Assembly: GCA_012934845.2 (NCBI GenBank)
Contig: WNNJ02000020.1
Location: 1 to 64,000 of the forward strand
Direction of reading: 5' to 3'
Length of the DNA stretch: 64,000 bases
DNA from: Pomphorhynchus laevis
Lineage: Eukaryota > Acanthocephala > Palaeacanthocephala > Echinorhynchida > Pomphorhynchidae
Shown here: positions 22,915 through 31,885 of the stretch, piece by piece
Layout: each line of letters begins with the position of its first letter
How positions within the stretch are numbered: position 1 is the stretch's first letter
Notes under the pieces: model-generated
Told to the model about the DNA's origin: nothing
Database searches by the model: none
What the model saw: only the letters and a program-made list of their open reading frames with translations
Position numbers and translations under genes: made by a program

Positions 22915-23160
22915 ATTTTTTAAACAGTTATGAACGAATTCATATTATATAAAGCTAAATTTAAATCAGCTATAATTTGGCTAATATTACCACCCATTGG
23001 AACACCTTTTACTTGTCTAAATATAGATGTCCCTAATTTCAAATAATTTTGATTTATCAAAATATTTAAGGATTCTATTAATTCAATTTTATCCATATAT
23101 TTATATTTACTTGATGGTTTAATTTCTGTTAGATATGCGTTATAGTTATTGTGAATAACT
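22915..23160 (-). pseudogene. Penelope-like RT fragment (motif around PMGG)
   Basis: The minus strand encodes a run through reverse-transcriptase motif B of Penelope-like elements: KYKYMDKIELIESLNILI, FRQVKGVPMGGN, then IIADLNLALYN. The following protein segment (EYEF...RYIDDI) is missing here but present at higher coordinates (23165-23489). The two pieces are therefore permuted relative to the protein. Confidence 0.8.
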
Positions 23161-23164
23161 TTAA

Positions 23165-23489
23165 TAATAACTAACTACTTGTAAATTTAAATATGTCATC
23201 TATACGATATAAATTAATAGTAGTTTTAGTTAATGTTAATTTAATGTTCATATCTAGATATACACCTTCTTTGTCATTAATATTGGTTTTGTTAAGAATA
23301 AGGCTTTCTGGATAAATGTGCTCACTAATTGAATAAAAATTATTAGAATTAAATACACATATATCATCAATATATCGAAACATATATTTCATATATTTAT
23401 ATTGTTTAGATTTAGTTTTTACACAGTTATGAACAAATTCATATTCTATAAAGCTTAAAAACAAGTCAGCTATAATTGGGCTACTATTA
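23165..23489 (-). pseudogene. Penelope-like RT fragment with YIDD catalytic motif
   Basis: The minus-strand open frame contains FLSFIEYEFVHNC, MFRYIDDICVFN (catalytic YIDD), YPESLILNKTN and YLDMNIKLTL. This is the palm and thumb order typical of Penelope-like reverse transcriptases. It breaks off at 23489, where a LINE tail has been inserted. Confidence 0.85.
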
Positions 23490-24125
23490 AAACAAGAAAG
23501 ATTTATTTTTACGTGTCAAATTCGTGACGGCGCACGTTTACATAACCACAACAACAAAAAACAAAAATCTAAATCATGTGTAAAGGAAGTGGGTACGGAG
23601 GCGGCATTTGAATGTAATAAAGGAGGGATCGCGGTGGAAGGATCGGACACAGTTTTTAGAGTAATTGGGAACGTCGAGTATGAGGAAATGACGGGAACGC
23701 AGTGATAGAGAGGTGGGACCGGTGTCGTCTAAGAAAGGGAGGTTGATGAACGATGGGGATCCGACAGCGATGAGACAAAAAGTTACGATAAGAAGGTTGA
23801 GCTGTATGCGTATGTGGATGGTGGGCCAGGAGAGTTGGGCAAAATATGTCGATGTGTTGTCAAAGCAACGGAGACATAGGAGCATTTAAACAGCGGATTT
23901 GAGGATGAGTTGTAGCGTTAGGATGATTGATTTTGGAGAATTGGCGAAAAGGCTAAGTCAGTAATTGATTTTAGGGAAGAGAAGCGATGAAAGAATAAAC
24001 AAGCAGGAACGGAAGTCGATAACAAAGCGGATACGGCAGATGTCACAAAGAATTAAGTAAGACAAGCGGACTTTGTCGCGGACGAAGGGTTTAAGTGAAA
24101 GGTGATCATCGAAATGGAAGATAGG
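23490..24125 (-). mobile_element. LINE family 3 3' end, minus strand
   Basis: A 5'-truncated tail of the family seen at 37380-41705 and 59405-59895. The minus-strand frame 23574-23885 encodes AQLSWPTIHIRIQL, LIAVGSPSFINLPFLD, then SLSLRSRHFLILDVPNYS, nearly the same as the plus-strand copy at 59500-59700. The 3' UTR hairpin CGTG-loop-CACG lies at 23523-23536, and the A/T-rich 3' end is at 23490. Confidence 0.8.
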
Positions 24126-24129
24126 CGTT

Positions 24130-24330
24130 ATCATTTTTGTTAGATAGGCGTTATAGTTATTATAGAATAAAAATTATTAGAGTTAAATACACATATATCA
24201 TCAATGTATCGAAGCATATATTTCATATATTTATATAGTTTAGATTTATTCTTTAAACAGTTATGAACAAATTCATATTCTATCGAGCTTAAAAAAAGTC
24301 AGCTATAATTGAGCTACTATTTTAGTATTC
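24130..24330 (-). pseudogene. Penelope-like RT fragment
   Basis: The minus strand repeats the EYEFVHNC, KYMKYM, RYIDDICVFNSN segment. It is joined at its far side to the NYNAYL segment seen at about 23150. The join differs from the one at 23165, so these are separate rearranged units. Confidence 0.75.
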
Positions 24331-24489
24331 TACTACTGCTTTTTTAATTTTTAACGCTTTGTTAGTATCAGCTAAATCTAAATTTGTAATAAAATCGTAT
24401 TTATATTTAAAAATTTGTTTAATTATCTGTTCAGCCAATTAAGTCTACGATATTATATATAAATTAAAATTAAATAAATTAAAAATAAA

Positions 24490-24660
24490 TAAATTTGTTC
24501 ACTTACTGAATATATATTATTAGAATTAAGTACCCAAATACTTTTTTCATTGTTTAGATTTTTAACAAATTCATATACTATAAAGCTTAAAAATAAGTCA
24601 GCTATAATTGCGCTACTATTACATTCAATTAGAAAACCGTTTATTTGTCTAATTGACTTA
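24490..24660 (-). pseudogene. Penelope-like RT fragment, most degraded
   Basis: Short nucleotide matches to the pieces at 23300-23489 and 24170-24330, including CTATAAAGCTTAAAAATAAG and CAGCTATAATTG. Another copy of the same segment, with gaps. Confidence 0.6.
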
Positions 24661-24814
24661 TTTATGAGCCAATGAAATTTGTGAATAAAATTGTGGTTGC
24701 TGAAAGATAGAGGTGTTTCTAAAACACATCCAATGGTTATCAGTTTTTTACGATAATATCACAATAGACTTTACAAATCATTATTTTATTTTATAAAAAT
24801 CAATTAATAAAATT

Positions 24815-24990
24815 TGACTTTTTTGAAATTTCAATTTTTATAACTTTTATTAGTCCATTGATAAAAATGACTTTTATTTTAAATTTCAATTTGTTATTGT
24901 AACTTGATATAAATATGAAGATCTTGATAGTATATAATTATTTATTATCTTTATTTATATATCGTACAAAATACGTAGACGAATTTTCAA
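24815..24990 (-). repeat. dispersed structured repeat, body segment
   Basis: The reverse complement resembles the body of unit U1 (ATAAAAATGACTTTTATTTT, AACTTGATATAAATA). The GC-richer core is absent. Confidence 0.5.
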
Positions 24991-25097
24991 ACTAATCCAG
25001 TCCAAATAGGCATTTCATTTAGGCAATTTACTTTGCAAACGTGCTAGTGATAAATCCGTAGAAGCTACCTACGCCTAATAGTAATCACGAAAAATAA

Positions 25098-25103
25098 TTT
25101 ATT
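25098..25103 (-). terminator. APRT polyadenylation signal AATAAA
   Basis: AATAAA on the minus strand, about 26 nt past the APRT stop codon at 25129. That is a normal but short distance for a 3' UTR. Confidence 0.55.
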
Positions 25104-25128
25104 TTGGTTAAAATCTACAAAGTTGAGT

Positions 25129-28100
25129 TTAAAATTCAAAAACAGAGTAAACATCTGTGCCAACATTCTGTCGCCCGTTAATACTTAACAGTTCAATTAT
25201 GACCAGGCATTCTACGGGTGTGCACCCTAATTTTCTCACTAATTCCGTAGCAGCAGAAATGGTTCCTATAAAAAGGCAATTAAAATTTTATAAAAGATTT
25301 TGTTTACCTCCGGTAGCAAGTAAATCGTCAACGATTAAAACCTTCCAACCTTTAATCAAAGATGAAGTCTGCATTTCCATACACTCCTTCGAATTTGATA
25401 ATTTAATGTGGAAAGTTGTCGAAACTTATTTTGATAGAAATTATTTAATTATTAATAATTATCGAATATTGCCATCTAATGCCATGGATGGATTAAAACA
25501 ATTAACTAACCGTATTTTCTGTAAATAACAAGCGTGAACAAATAAAAAAGGGCATGTGCGTTATAAAAGCGAAATGAAATAAAGGTGTGATGTTAAACAC
25601 AAAATTTTTTAAATTCAATAAATTCTTTGTCTAATATTCACACAGATGACTTACGTATGTGAAAATCGCACAAGTTTTTATTTTTACTAAAACCGAAATT
25701 TAAACAAAATAAAATCAAAACGATATTTATTTAATAAAAACGAAATTTTTAAAATTTCGTTATAATATAAAAAAATTTCCTAGTAGGTTGCCAATTTTTG
25801 CCAAACACTGATAAGCGAACACTTAAATTGTTTCTTTTCTTAAACAATTAAATACACTAGATGGGTAAGCTTTATAATCATCCATATTATCTTCCCAAGC
25901 GATAAACTTGGAATCTTGAGAGAAAATAACTCTCAATATTATCATGCCTTTCTTTCTATTTTTACAACCTAACAGTTTTTCAACGTTTGGCTAAAAACGA
26001 ATAACTGGTACGAATAACTGCTTTGGTCCTTCACCATTCACTGACACTACTTTGGCAACAACAAACTTTCGAGCAGCTTAACGATTCCCTATCCCATTCG
26101 CAACTCCTAAATTACAATTTGAACCGAATTATAATAAGATTTTTCCAAAAAGCACCTCCTGCTGCCATAGATAATTCAGTTTAAATTTAGAAAGAAGAAA
26201 ATAAAATCATGGGTTACTTTAGATAGGTACAGTTAGATTTAAAACATAGATAATACATCATTACATTACAAACAAAACTCACCTTTCAAATAAAAAAATT
26301 CAATTGAGTAAATTACGTAAACCCATAATTTATCACAACTAACTATTGGCCACAAGACTTAGCTCCTAATCCTAACCTCTGAAAGTGAAGGCTTGTACCT
26401 CTTAACTAAATAACTAATTCGAGCCATGCGAGCTATCTATACAAAAATGATTGTCCAAGAGATAGAAGTAAATGTAATACACACCAGATGAGTGCTAATT
26501 ACTTAAATTATGGTATTAATAAACGAAACTAAACGCAAAATAGTAAAAAATATAAAATTAACAGAACTTTAAAAGTGCAACCATAAGCTGGTACGTAGCG
26601 TGCTTTTTGATGCAGATGATGACGTATCTCTCCCTGCGTTTTAAGAATGGGAACACGATGGATTTAAAAATTTTAAATGATTAAAAGATATAAATTAATG
26701 TGTTAAGAGGCACAAATAACGCAGAGAGGATAAAAAATATAAACAGAGGAACAAAACAGAGCTACAACGAACGCAAAGGCACGAATAACGAAAAGACGCA
26801 AATAATAAAGAGGCACAAATAACTAAGAGACACGTATAACACATGGGTCCGAATAAGGCAGTGGAACGGATCACGAAGAAGAACGAATAGCGCAGAGACA
26901 GGGATAAAGCAGAGGCGCGAATAGCGCAGAGGTACGAAGAACACAGAGGCACGAAAAACGATGAGGACGAATGAAGTAGAAGAACAAAGAGAAACGAAGA
27001 GCGCAGATGAACGAAGAGCGCAGAGAAACGAAGAGCGCAGAGGTAGGAATAGCGCAGAGGAACGAATAGCGCAAAGGTAGGAATGACTAAGAAGCAGGAA
27101 TAGCGCAGTCACGAATAACGCATAGTCACGAATAACGCTGATAAATGGATAACGCAGAGGTACAAAAAACGCAGAGGTACGAAAAACACGTTAGAATCAA
27201 TAACGCAGATGAACGAATAACGCAAAGGTACGAATAACTCAAAGGTACAAATAACGCAAACGTACGAATAAGGCCGATGTGTGAATATCGCAGAGGTACG
27301 AATAAAGAAGAGACCCGAAAAAACCTATGTACAAATAATGCAAGGTGCGAATAGCCCAGTTGTACGAAAAACGCAGAAAAATCAATAACATATGGGTACG
27401 AATAGCGCAGTGGAACGAATATGGAAGAAGGATGATTGACACAGAGGCGCGAATAACGCAGAGGCAGGGATAACGCAGAGGCGGGGATACCGCAGTGGAC
27501 TGAATTTTCGAAGAAGAACGAATAATACAGAGGCAGGGATAACTCAAAGGCAGGGATACCAAAGTGAAACGAATATCGAAGAACGAATAACGTAGAGATA
27601 GGGATAACGAATAGGTAGGGATAAAGCAGAGGCAGTGATAACGAAGAGGTAGGGATACAGCAGAGCCAGGGAGAACGCAGAGGCAGGGAGAACGCAGAGC
27701 AGGGATAGCGCAGAGGCAGGGATAACGTTGAGGTATATTTAGGAATCGTCAATAGTACAATTCACCAATTGTGAATGGTCTGATTGTTTCTTATTTTTAA
27801 TCGCTGTATATAAACTCTCGTTTAGATTACATTTTACTTACAATAACTAGTTAGTTACATTGAATGAAAAATTTATATTTCTTAATAAATTATTAAATTC
27901 GTCTTAATTCATTCATTTAGTAGATCAAAATAGATATGGTGAATTAAAATTTAATCTGAATAAAACTAAAAATCACCTTGCTATATTCTGTACCGTAAGA
28001 TTGAGATACTACTTCACCTGGTAATTTACCCATCTTCCTCACAGCAACAAAAGGCATATTAAGTTGCAATGCAAGGGGAACTCCGAACAGGCATCCTCTA

Positions 28101-28396
28101 AGTTCAACGCCCACGATGCAATCAATATTCGATTTTAAATCATTTATGATGTGTTCCTTGCAGAAATCGATGAGTGTTTGAAAATTATACGGATTTTGAA
28201 ATAGAGGGAAAATGTCGCTAAAATAGGAACAAATTGAATTTTCACTGAATAAATTCACTGAATAATCTTACATAAATTTGATTCCAGGTTTTGGAAAATC
28301 TTGAAATATTTTCAATGATTGCCATATTTTCACAAGACGAGCGTCCTTAATCTTATCATTTTTGACACAGTGTTCAGCATCCTTCTCCTGAATCAT
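25129..28396 (-). CDS. Aprt: adenine phosphoribosyltransferase, four coding exons
   Basis: Cytosolic purine-salvage enzyme (adenine + PRPP to AMP + PPi). Coding exons on the minus strand: 28396-28272, 28217-27977, 25386-25308 and 25265-25129. Introns are 54, 2590 and 42 nt, all GT-AG, in phases 2, 0 and 1. The exons total 582 nt, 193 residues plus stop, in one frame. Motifs: FPKPGI (34-39), [26 protein letters not shown] (flexible loop), SYGTEYSK, and the PRPP-binding loop [12 protein letters not shown] (138-149). Length and spacing match the roughly 180-residue family, with about 15 extra N-terminal residues. The ATG sits just after an acceptor-like TTTTCAG, so an upstream 5' UTR exon is possible. 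The family's FRDI reads FIDI here, at the first exon junction. The acceptor of exon 3 has a poor pyrimidine tract, but only this join keeps length and frame. Apparently functional. Confidence 0.9.
25840..26165 (-). pseudogene. possible decayed coding remnant inside APRT intron 2
   Basis: The minus strand shows a start [10 protein letters not shown], then in another frame [28 protein letters not shown], stop, [16 protein letters not shown], and [14 protein letters not shown]. The composition is protein-like and unlike the surrounding A/T sequence, with at least two stops and a frameshift. I do not recognise the family. It could be a retroposed gene copy. Confidence 0.3.
26695..27740 (+). repeat. 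17-bp minisatellite in APRT intron 2
   Basis: About 1 kb of a degenerate 17-bp unit, GCAGAGG(TAC/CAG)GA(A)TAAC-like. The commonest forms are GCAGAGGTACGAATAAC on the left and GCAGAGGCAGGGATAAC on the right. Long minus-strand frames across it are artefacts of the repeat. It lies between APRT exons 2 and 3, and its right end forms part of the inverted repeat. Confidence 0.9.
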
Positions 28397-28905
28397 TTTT
28401 ATCTGAAAAGTTACCTAAAAACATTGGTTTTTAAAGGAATTATGTTTTTTTAAATCTTGCAGTTGCACGATTGAGGTGAGCTATTAAGAGTTATTGCCTA
28501 AGTACCTGAAATATCTAATAAACTAAACGATCCCATATTTATTTTGACAATTTTGATGCGTTTGAATGCACTACAATCGGAAATTATTTTCAATACGTCA
28601 CCGTGGTTGAATAGACATCATGTTAAAATTATATTCATTTTGACGAGCTCTAAATGTTTGAATTTGTATTAAGGAAATACAAATTCAAACATTACGAGAA
28701 ATATAAATTTTTCATTCAATGTAACTAACTAGTTATTGTAAGTAAAATGTAATCTAAACGAGAGTTTATATACAGCGATTAAAAATAAGAAACAATCAGA
28801 CCATTCACAATTGGTGAATTGTACTATTGACGATTCCTAAATATACCTCAACGTTATCCCTGCCTCTGCGCTATCCCTGCTCTGCATTCTCCCTGGCTCT
28901 GCTGT
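27657..28905. repeat. inverted repeat flanking APRT exons 1-2
   Basis: The left arm 27657-27882 (226 bp) and right arm 28697-28905 (209 bp) are nearly identical in inverted orientation. The right arm lacks one 17-bp minisatellite unit. The 814-bp spacer holds the first two APRT coding exons. The left arm is in APRT intron 2 and the right arm is in the 5' flank, about 300 bp before the ATG. Confidence 0.9.
28654..28692. repeat. perfect 17-bp hairpin upstream of APRT
   Basis: ATGTTTGAATTTGTATT at 28654-28670 is exactly inverted at 28676-28692 around a 5-base loop. It sits 4 bp from the inner end of the right inverted-repeat arm, in the APRT 5' flank. Confidence 0.85.
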
Positions 28906-28911
28906 TATTAT

Positions 28912-29320
28912 ATTTTAATATTATAATTGCATAATTGATTATAATAATTCACGTAATTTGTTATTAATTTATCATTTATATTTATAATTTATAAATTAAG
29001 ATTGAAGTATGATATACCGTTTGTAAATTATTTATGATTTGTAAAAATAATGTTTATAAATTATTGTAATTTAATAAATAATTAAATAAATTGTAATAAA
29101 TTTATTGCTAAATTAATAAAAATTATAATTAATTTTAACATAACATTTTATTTTAATTTTGTAATTAACAAAAAATAATCAGCTGGCTGCAAGTTAATGT
29201 CTCATCGATATTAAAATCATAAGGGATAGCAAGAATGTATTTTATCCATGACTTTAAGGAAATATCAGGCAATTGTAATATTCTACAATTAAAATATTTA
29301 AAAACTTTTTTTTTCATTTG
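28912..29320. other. AT-rich spacer, nothing recognised
   Basis: A very A/T-rich stretch between the inverted-repeat arm and the RTE fragment, with no supported feature. Confidence 0.45.
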
Positions 29321-29328
29321 TCTTCTTC

Positions 29329-29937
29329 TTAGCGATTATCCCGTTTGGCGGGGTCCGCTTGCCACGTTTGCTGATGCCAAAATGCCCTGTGTTCAACGCC
29401 CACGTTGCAATCAATATTCGATTTTAAATCATTTATGATGTGTTCCTTGCAGAAATCGATGAGTGTTTGAAAATTATACGGATTTTGAAATAGAGGGAAA
29501 ATGTCGCTAAAATAGGAACAAATTGAATTTTCACTGAATAATCTTACATAAATTTGATTCCAGGTTTTGGAAAATCTGGAATCAAATCTTTTCGTCGTCC
29601 TCGATTTGAAGTGGTGCTTGCGCCAGTGTGTTCACGTCTGCCCTCAGTACATGTCCATATCATCTCAGCCGTGATTCTCTCAGTTTGTCTGCTATAATGG
29701 CTACGTCAAATCGCTTTCGGATGTCTTCGTTATGAATATGGTCTTGGCTAGTTTTTCCCGCGATCCACCTTAGCATTTTCGTTTCCATTAATCCAAGCTT
29801 ACGTTCTGCTTATGCTGTCATTGCCCCGCACTCAGCACCGTACATTGCTACAGGCCGTATCACGCTTCTCTAGAACTTTGATTTGAGTCTGTCTTGCATA
29901 CGTTTGTTGCACAAGACTCCAGCGGCTTAAAATATTT
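29329..29937 (-). pseudogene. RTE-type LINE 3' end, interrupted by an APRT segment
   Basis: On the minus strand 29937-29583 encodes MYGAECGAM, ERKLGLMETKMLRWIAG, DHIHNEDIRKRF and YGHVLRADVNTLAQAP. After the foreign segment at 29582-29388, 29387-29329 encodes the C-terminal ADPAKRDNR and stop, followed by (GAA)n. These are the conserved ends of RTE-clade proteins. The usual GRPKKRW-type linker is missing and replaced by the APRT piece. Confidence 0.8.
29388..29582 (-). pseudogene. APRT gene fragment copied into the RTE
   Basis: This is nearly identical to 28112-28310. It covers the 3' end of APRT exon 1, intron 1 and the first two-fifths of exon 2. The intron is retained, so it was copied from DNA rather than mRNA. 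Intron 1 here lacks a 13-bp tandem duplication (TTTATTCAGTGAA) present in the parent. The exon 1 side ends in a quasi-palindrome: TTTGATTCCAG is followed 12 bases on by CTGGAATCAAA. Confidence 0.85.
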
Positions 29938-30628
29938 TTAAACTTTACGAGCAATAAAGATCTTACAAGTAGATGAGCCCTATGGAATTTAGCAATAGCT
30001 TACACATAGGGTCGTCGGATAATGCATAATCATTATGAAATGAATAGTTATCGTGAGTATTTATATAATGCTAACAATTTCTACTGATTGCAACAAGCCA
30101 CTGCGGTCTATAAGCTAGTTTAGGGAATTTTATCGGCTGCTTAAGAGGAATGCAATCAAGCAATAACGTAGAATTCATATAACTTATGCGTTGCTTGAAC
30201 TTACCAGCAAAATAAAATGCTCAAATGATTTTGGTACAATTAATTCTGTGTAGATGGAGAAGTTTAAGTTTAGAAGGATCAATGGCCGGAAGAGTAGAGA
30301 AGTGAAACAGACATAATGCTTTCGTATTGGGAAATAGATGGGAAATATCATCAACTAGTCAGTGGCGAACCAAGAGGAGGTAAAATATGATCCTATTATA
30401 TGTAAATCCAAAAGGTCAATAATAACAGAGAAATGTCATGCGACTGGTTCAGCTGAGATAAATGTCTTTTCACAACCAGCAAAATTCCACCGCGCAGACG
30501 ATCCCAATGTCAGAGCGTTGGTGGTCTGTAGAAACCTGGCAATGATAATTTCGATGTGAAAATATCTCAACGAGGACGGCGCTATCAGAATTATTAAGCA
30601 AGCATAGAATGAAATCATCAACCTGAGT

Positions 30629-31885
30629 TTGCAGGCCTTCCAATTTAAAAATAAACGTCACTTTGCAGAACCCACGATTGATTCTATCGGCAGAATCAAT
30701 AACTCATTATCTGACGACTGTTACACTCAGTTAGAAGTAGGCTGCGATGCGCCAAACTGTGATGTGTGGAGCATTGTCAAAGTCAAGAGTAAAGATCAGG
30801 CGATATATCACTTGCGATCATTCATGTGCGGCTTTTGCAGTGCTGTTATACGAAGGACTACGAGGAGTGAGCAAAACAAACCTACCGATGATAATGATAA
30901 TATCCAATGTACCAATTCATGTACAGACACCACAAAACAAGCCGATCAACTAGAGATCTCCCCTCACGTCCAGAGTAAAACACAACATGATAATAGCCTT
31001 TCTGTGGCTTCAACGCCAACTCGAGTGTGGAAAAGGGTACATGAGAAGTCATATACGATTACTAAGATAGTTTCTGATGACGATTCGCACATCATTTCAT
31101 CTACGCTAGAAAATTACTTGCCTCCTAAATCAGTAGTAAATGCCACAAGTACCAACATTGAAGTTGAGCCTCAATGCCGGATGGGCGACAGTGTTTTACG
31201 GACTTCATTGAATTCAAAGCATGCTCTTATAAATGTTGCACCATGTGATAAGCCAATTATCGACAACAATGACACCAGTGTCCAAGCAAATTCGTCGTTC
31301 AGCTTGTGCACGTCTTCAGACAACAGATCCCCAACCCATATAGCATCGAACTTTTCCCCTACAGAAAATAGTGAAGTTCGACATGCGAAGTCGTTTGAGA
31401 TAACTCGGCATCATTATGACAGGTCATATAGCGTGTTATTCAGCGAACTTACTGAGTTTAATTCCGCAAACTCACAGGAACATATGGACCATGACGTGTC
31501 TATTTTGCGTAAGGTATTATCCCATCTATTGCATGAAGGTGATGAAGAGTTAGCATCGTCTATACACGTGAAGAAGCTATTTCGGCTTGGTAAAAGAACA
31601 CAGGAGAAACCAAGACTGTTGAAGGTGATATTGTCCTCTAGTGATCATGTGCGTATGTTGTTATCACGTGGATATCGTCTTAGGGGGTTGCCATTTCGTA
31701 TCCTCCGTGACCTTTCGCCAGATGAGCGATTACAATTACGAAAAGCAAACATCGAATTGAGACACCGGCTTTCTCAAGGTGAGGCTAATATATGCATACG
31801 GGATTTTCGGGTTGTCAAGTGGCGTCCTGTCGTACGTTGGAAACAGTTGGCTCCTTTAACTGTCGGGACCCCTGTTTCCATGTAA
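30629..31885 (+). CDS. CR1-like LINE ORF1 protein
   Basis: 418 codons, uninterrupted. Residues 35-75 hold a PHD-like zinc finger (CDAPNCDVW..., then FMCGFCSAV). It matches a motif in LINE family 3 at about 37560-37690. The middle 100-270 is polar, serine/threonine-rich linker. Residues 290-400 look like the C-terminal domain shared by many LINE ORF1 proteins: VKKLFRLGKR, PRLLKVILSSSDHV, then LSPDERLQLRKANIELRHRL, ending IRDFRVVKWR. It is presumed to bind element RNA and assist strand annealing. Confidence 0.8.
   Translation: MQAFQFKNKRHFAEPTIDSIGRINNSLSDDCYTQLEVGCDAPNCDVWSIVKVKSKDQAIYHLRSFMCGFCSAVIRRTTRSEQNKPTDDNDNIQCTNSCTDTTKQADQLEISPHVQSKTQHDNSLSVASTPTRVWKRVHEKSYTITKIVSDDDSHIISSTLENYLPPKSVVNATSTNIEVEPQCRMGDSVLRTSLNSKHALINVAPCDKPIIDNNDTSVQANSSFSLCTSSDNRSPTHIASNFSPTENSEVRHAKSFEITRHHYDRSYSVLFSELTEFNSANSQEHMDHDVSILRKVLSHLLHEGDEELASSIHVKKLFRLGKRTQEKPRLLKVILSSSDHVRMLLSRGYRLRGLPFRILRDLSPDERLQLRKANIELRHRLSQGEANICIRDFRVVKWRPVVRWKQLAPLTVGTPVSM

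Noticed and set aside
25157-25528. Plus-strand frame of 123 codons
   Set aside because: It is the antisense of APRT exons 3 and 4; the minus strand carries the PRPP-binding motif.
26700-27740. CRISPR-like array
   Set aside because: The repeats are directly tandem with no unique spacers, and the genome is animal.
26695-27752. Long minus-strand frames rich in leucine, serine and cysteine (for example 27126-27752, 208 codons)
   Set aside because: They are read across the 17-bp minisatellite in several frames at once; the open frames come from the repeat, not from a gene.
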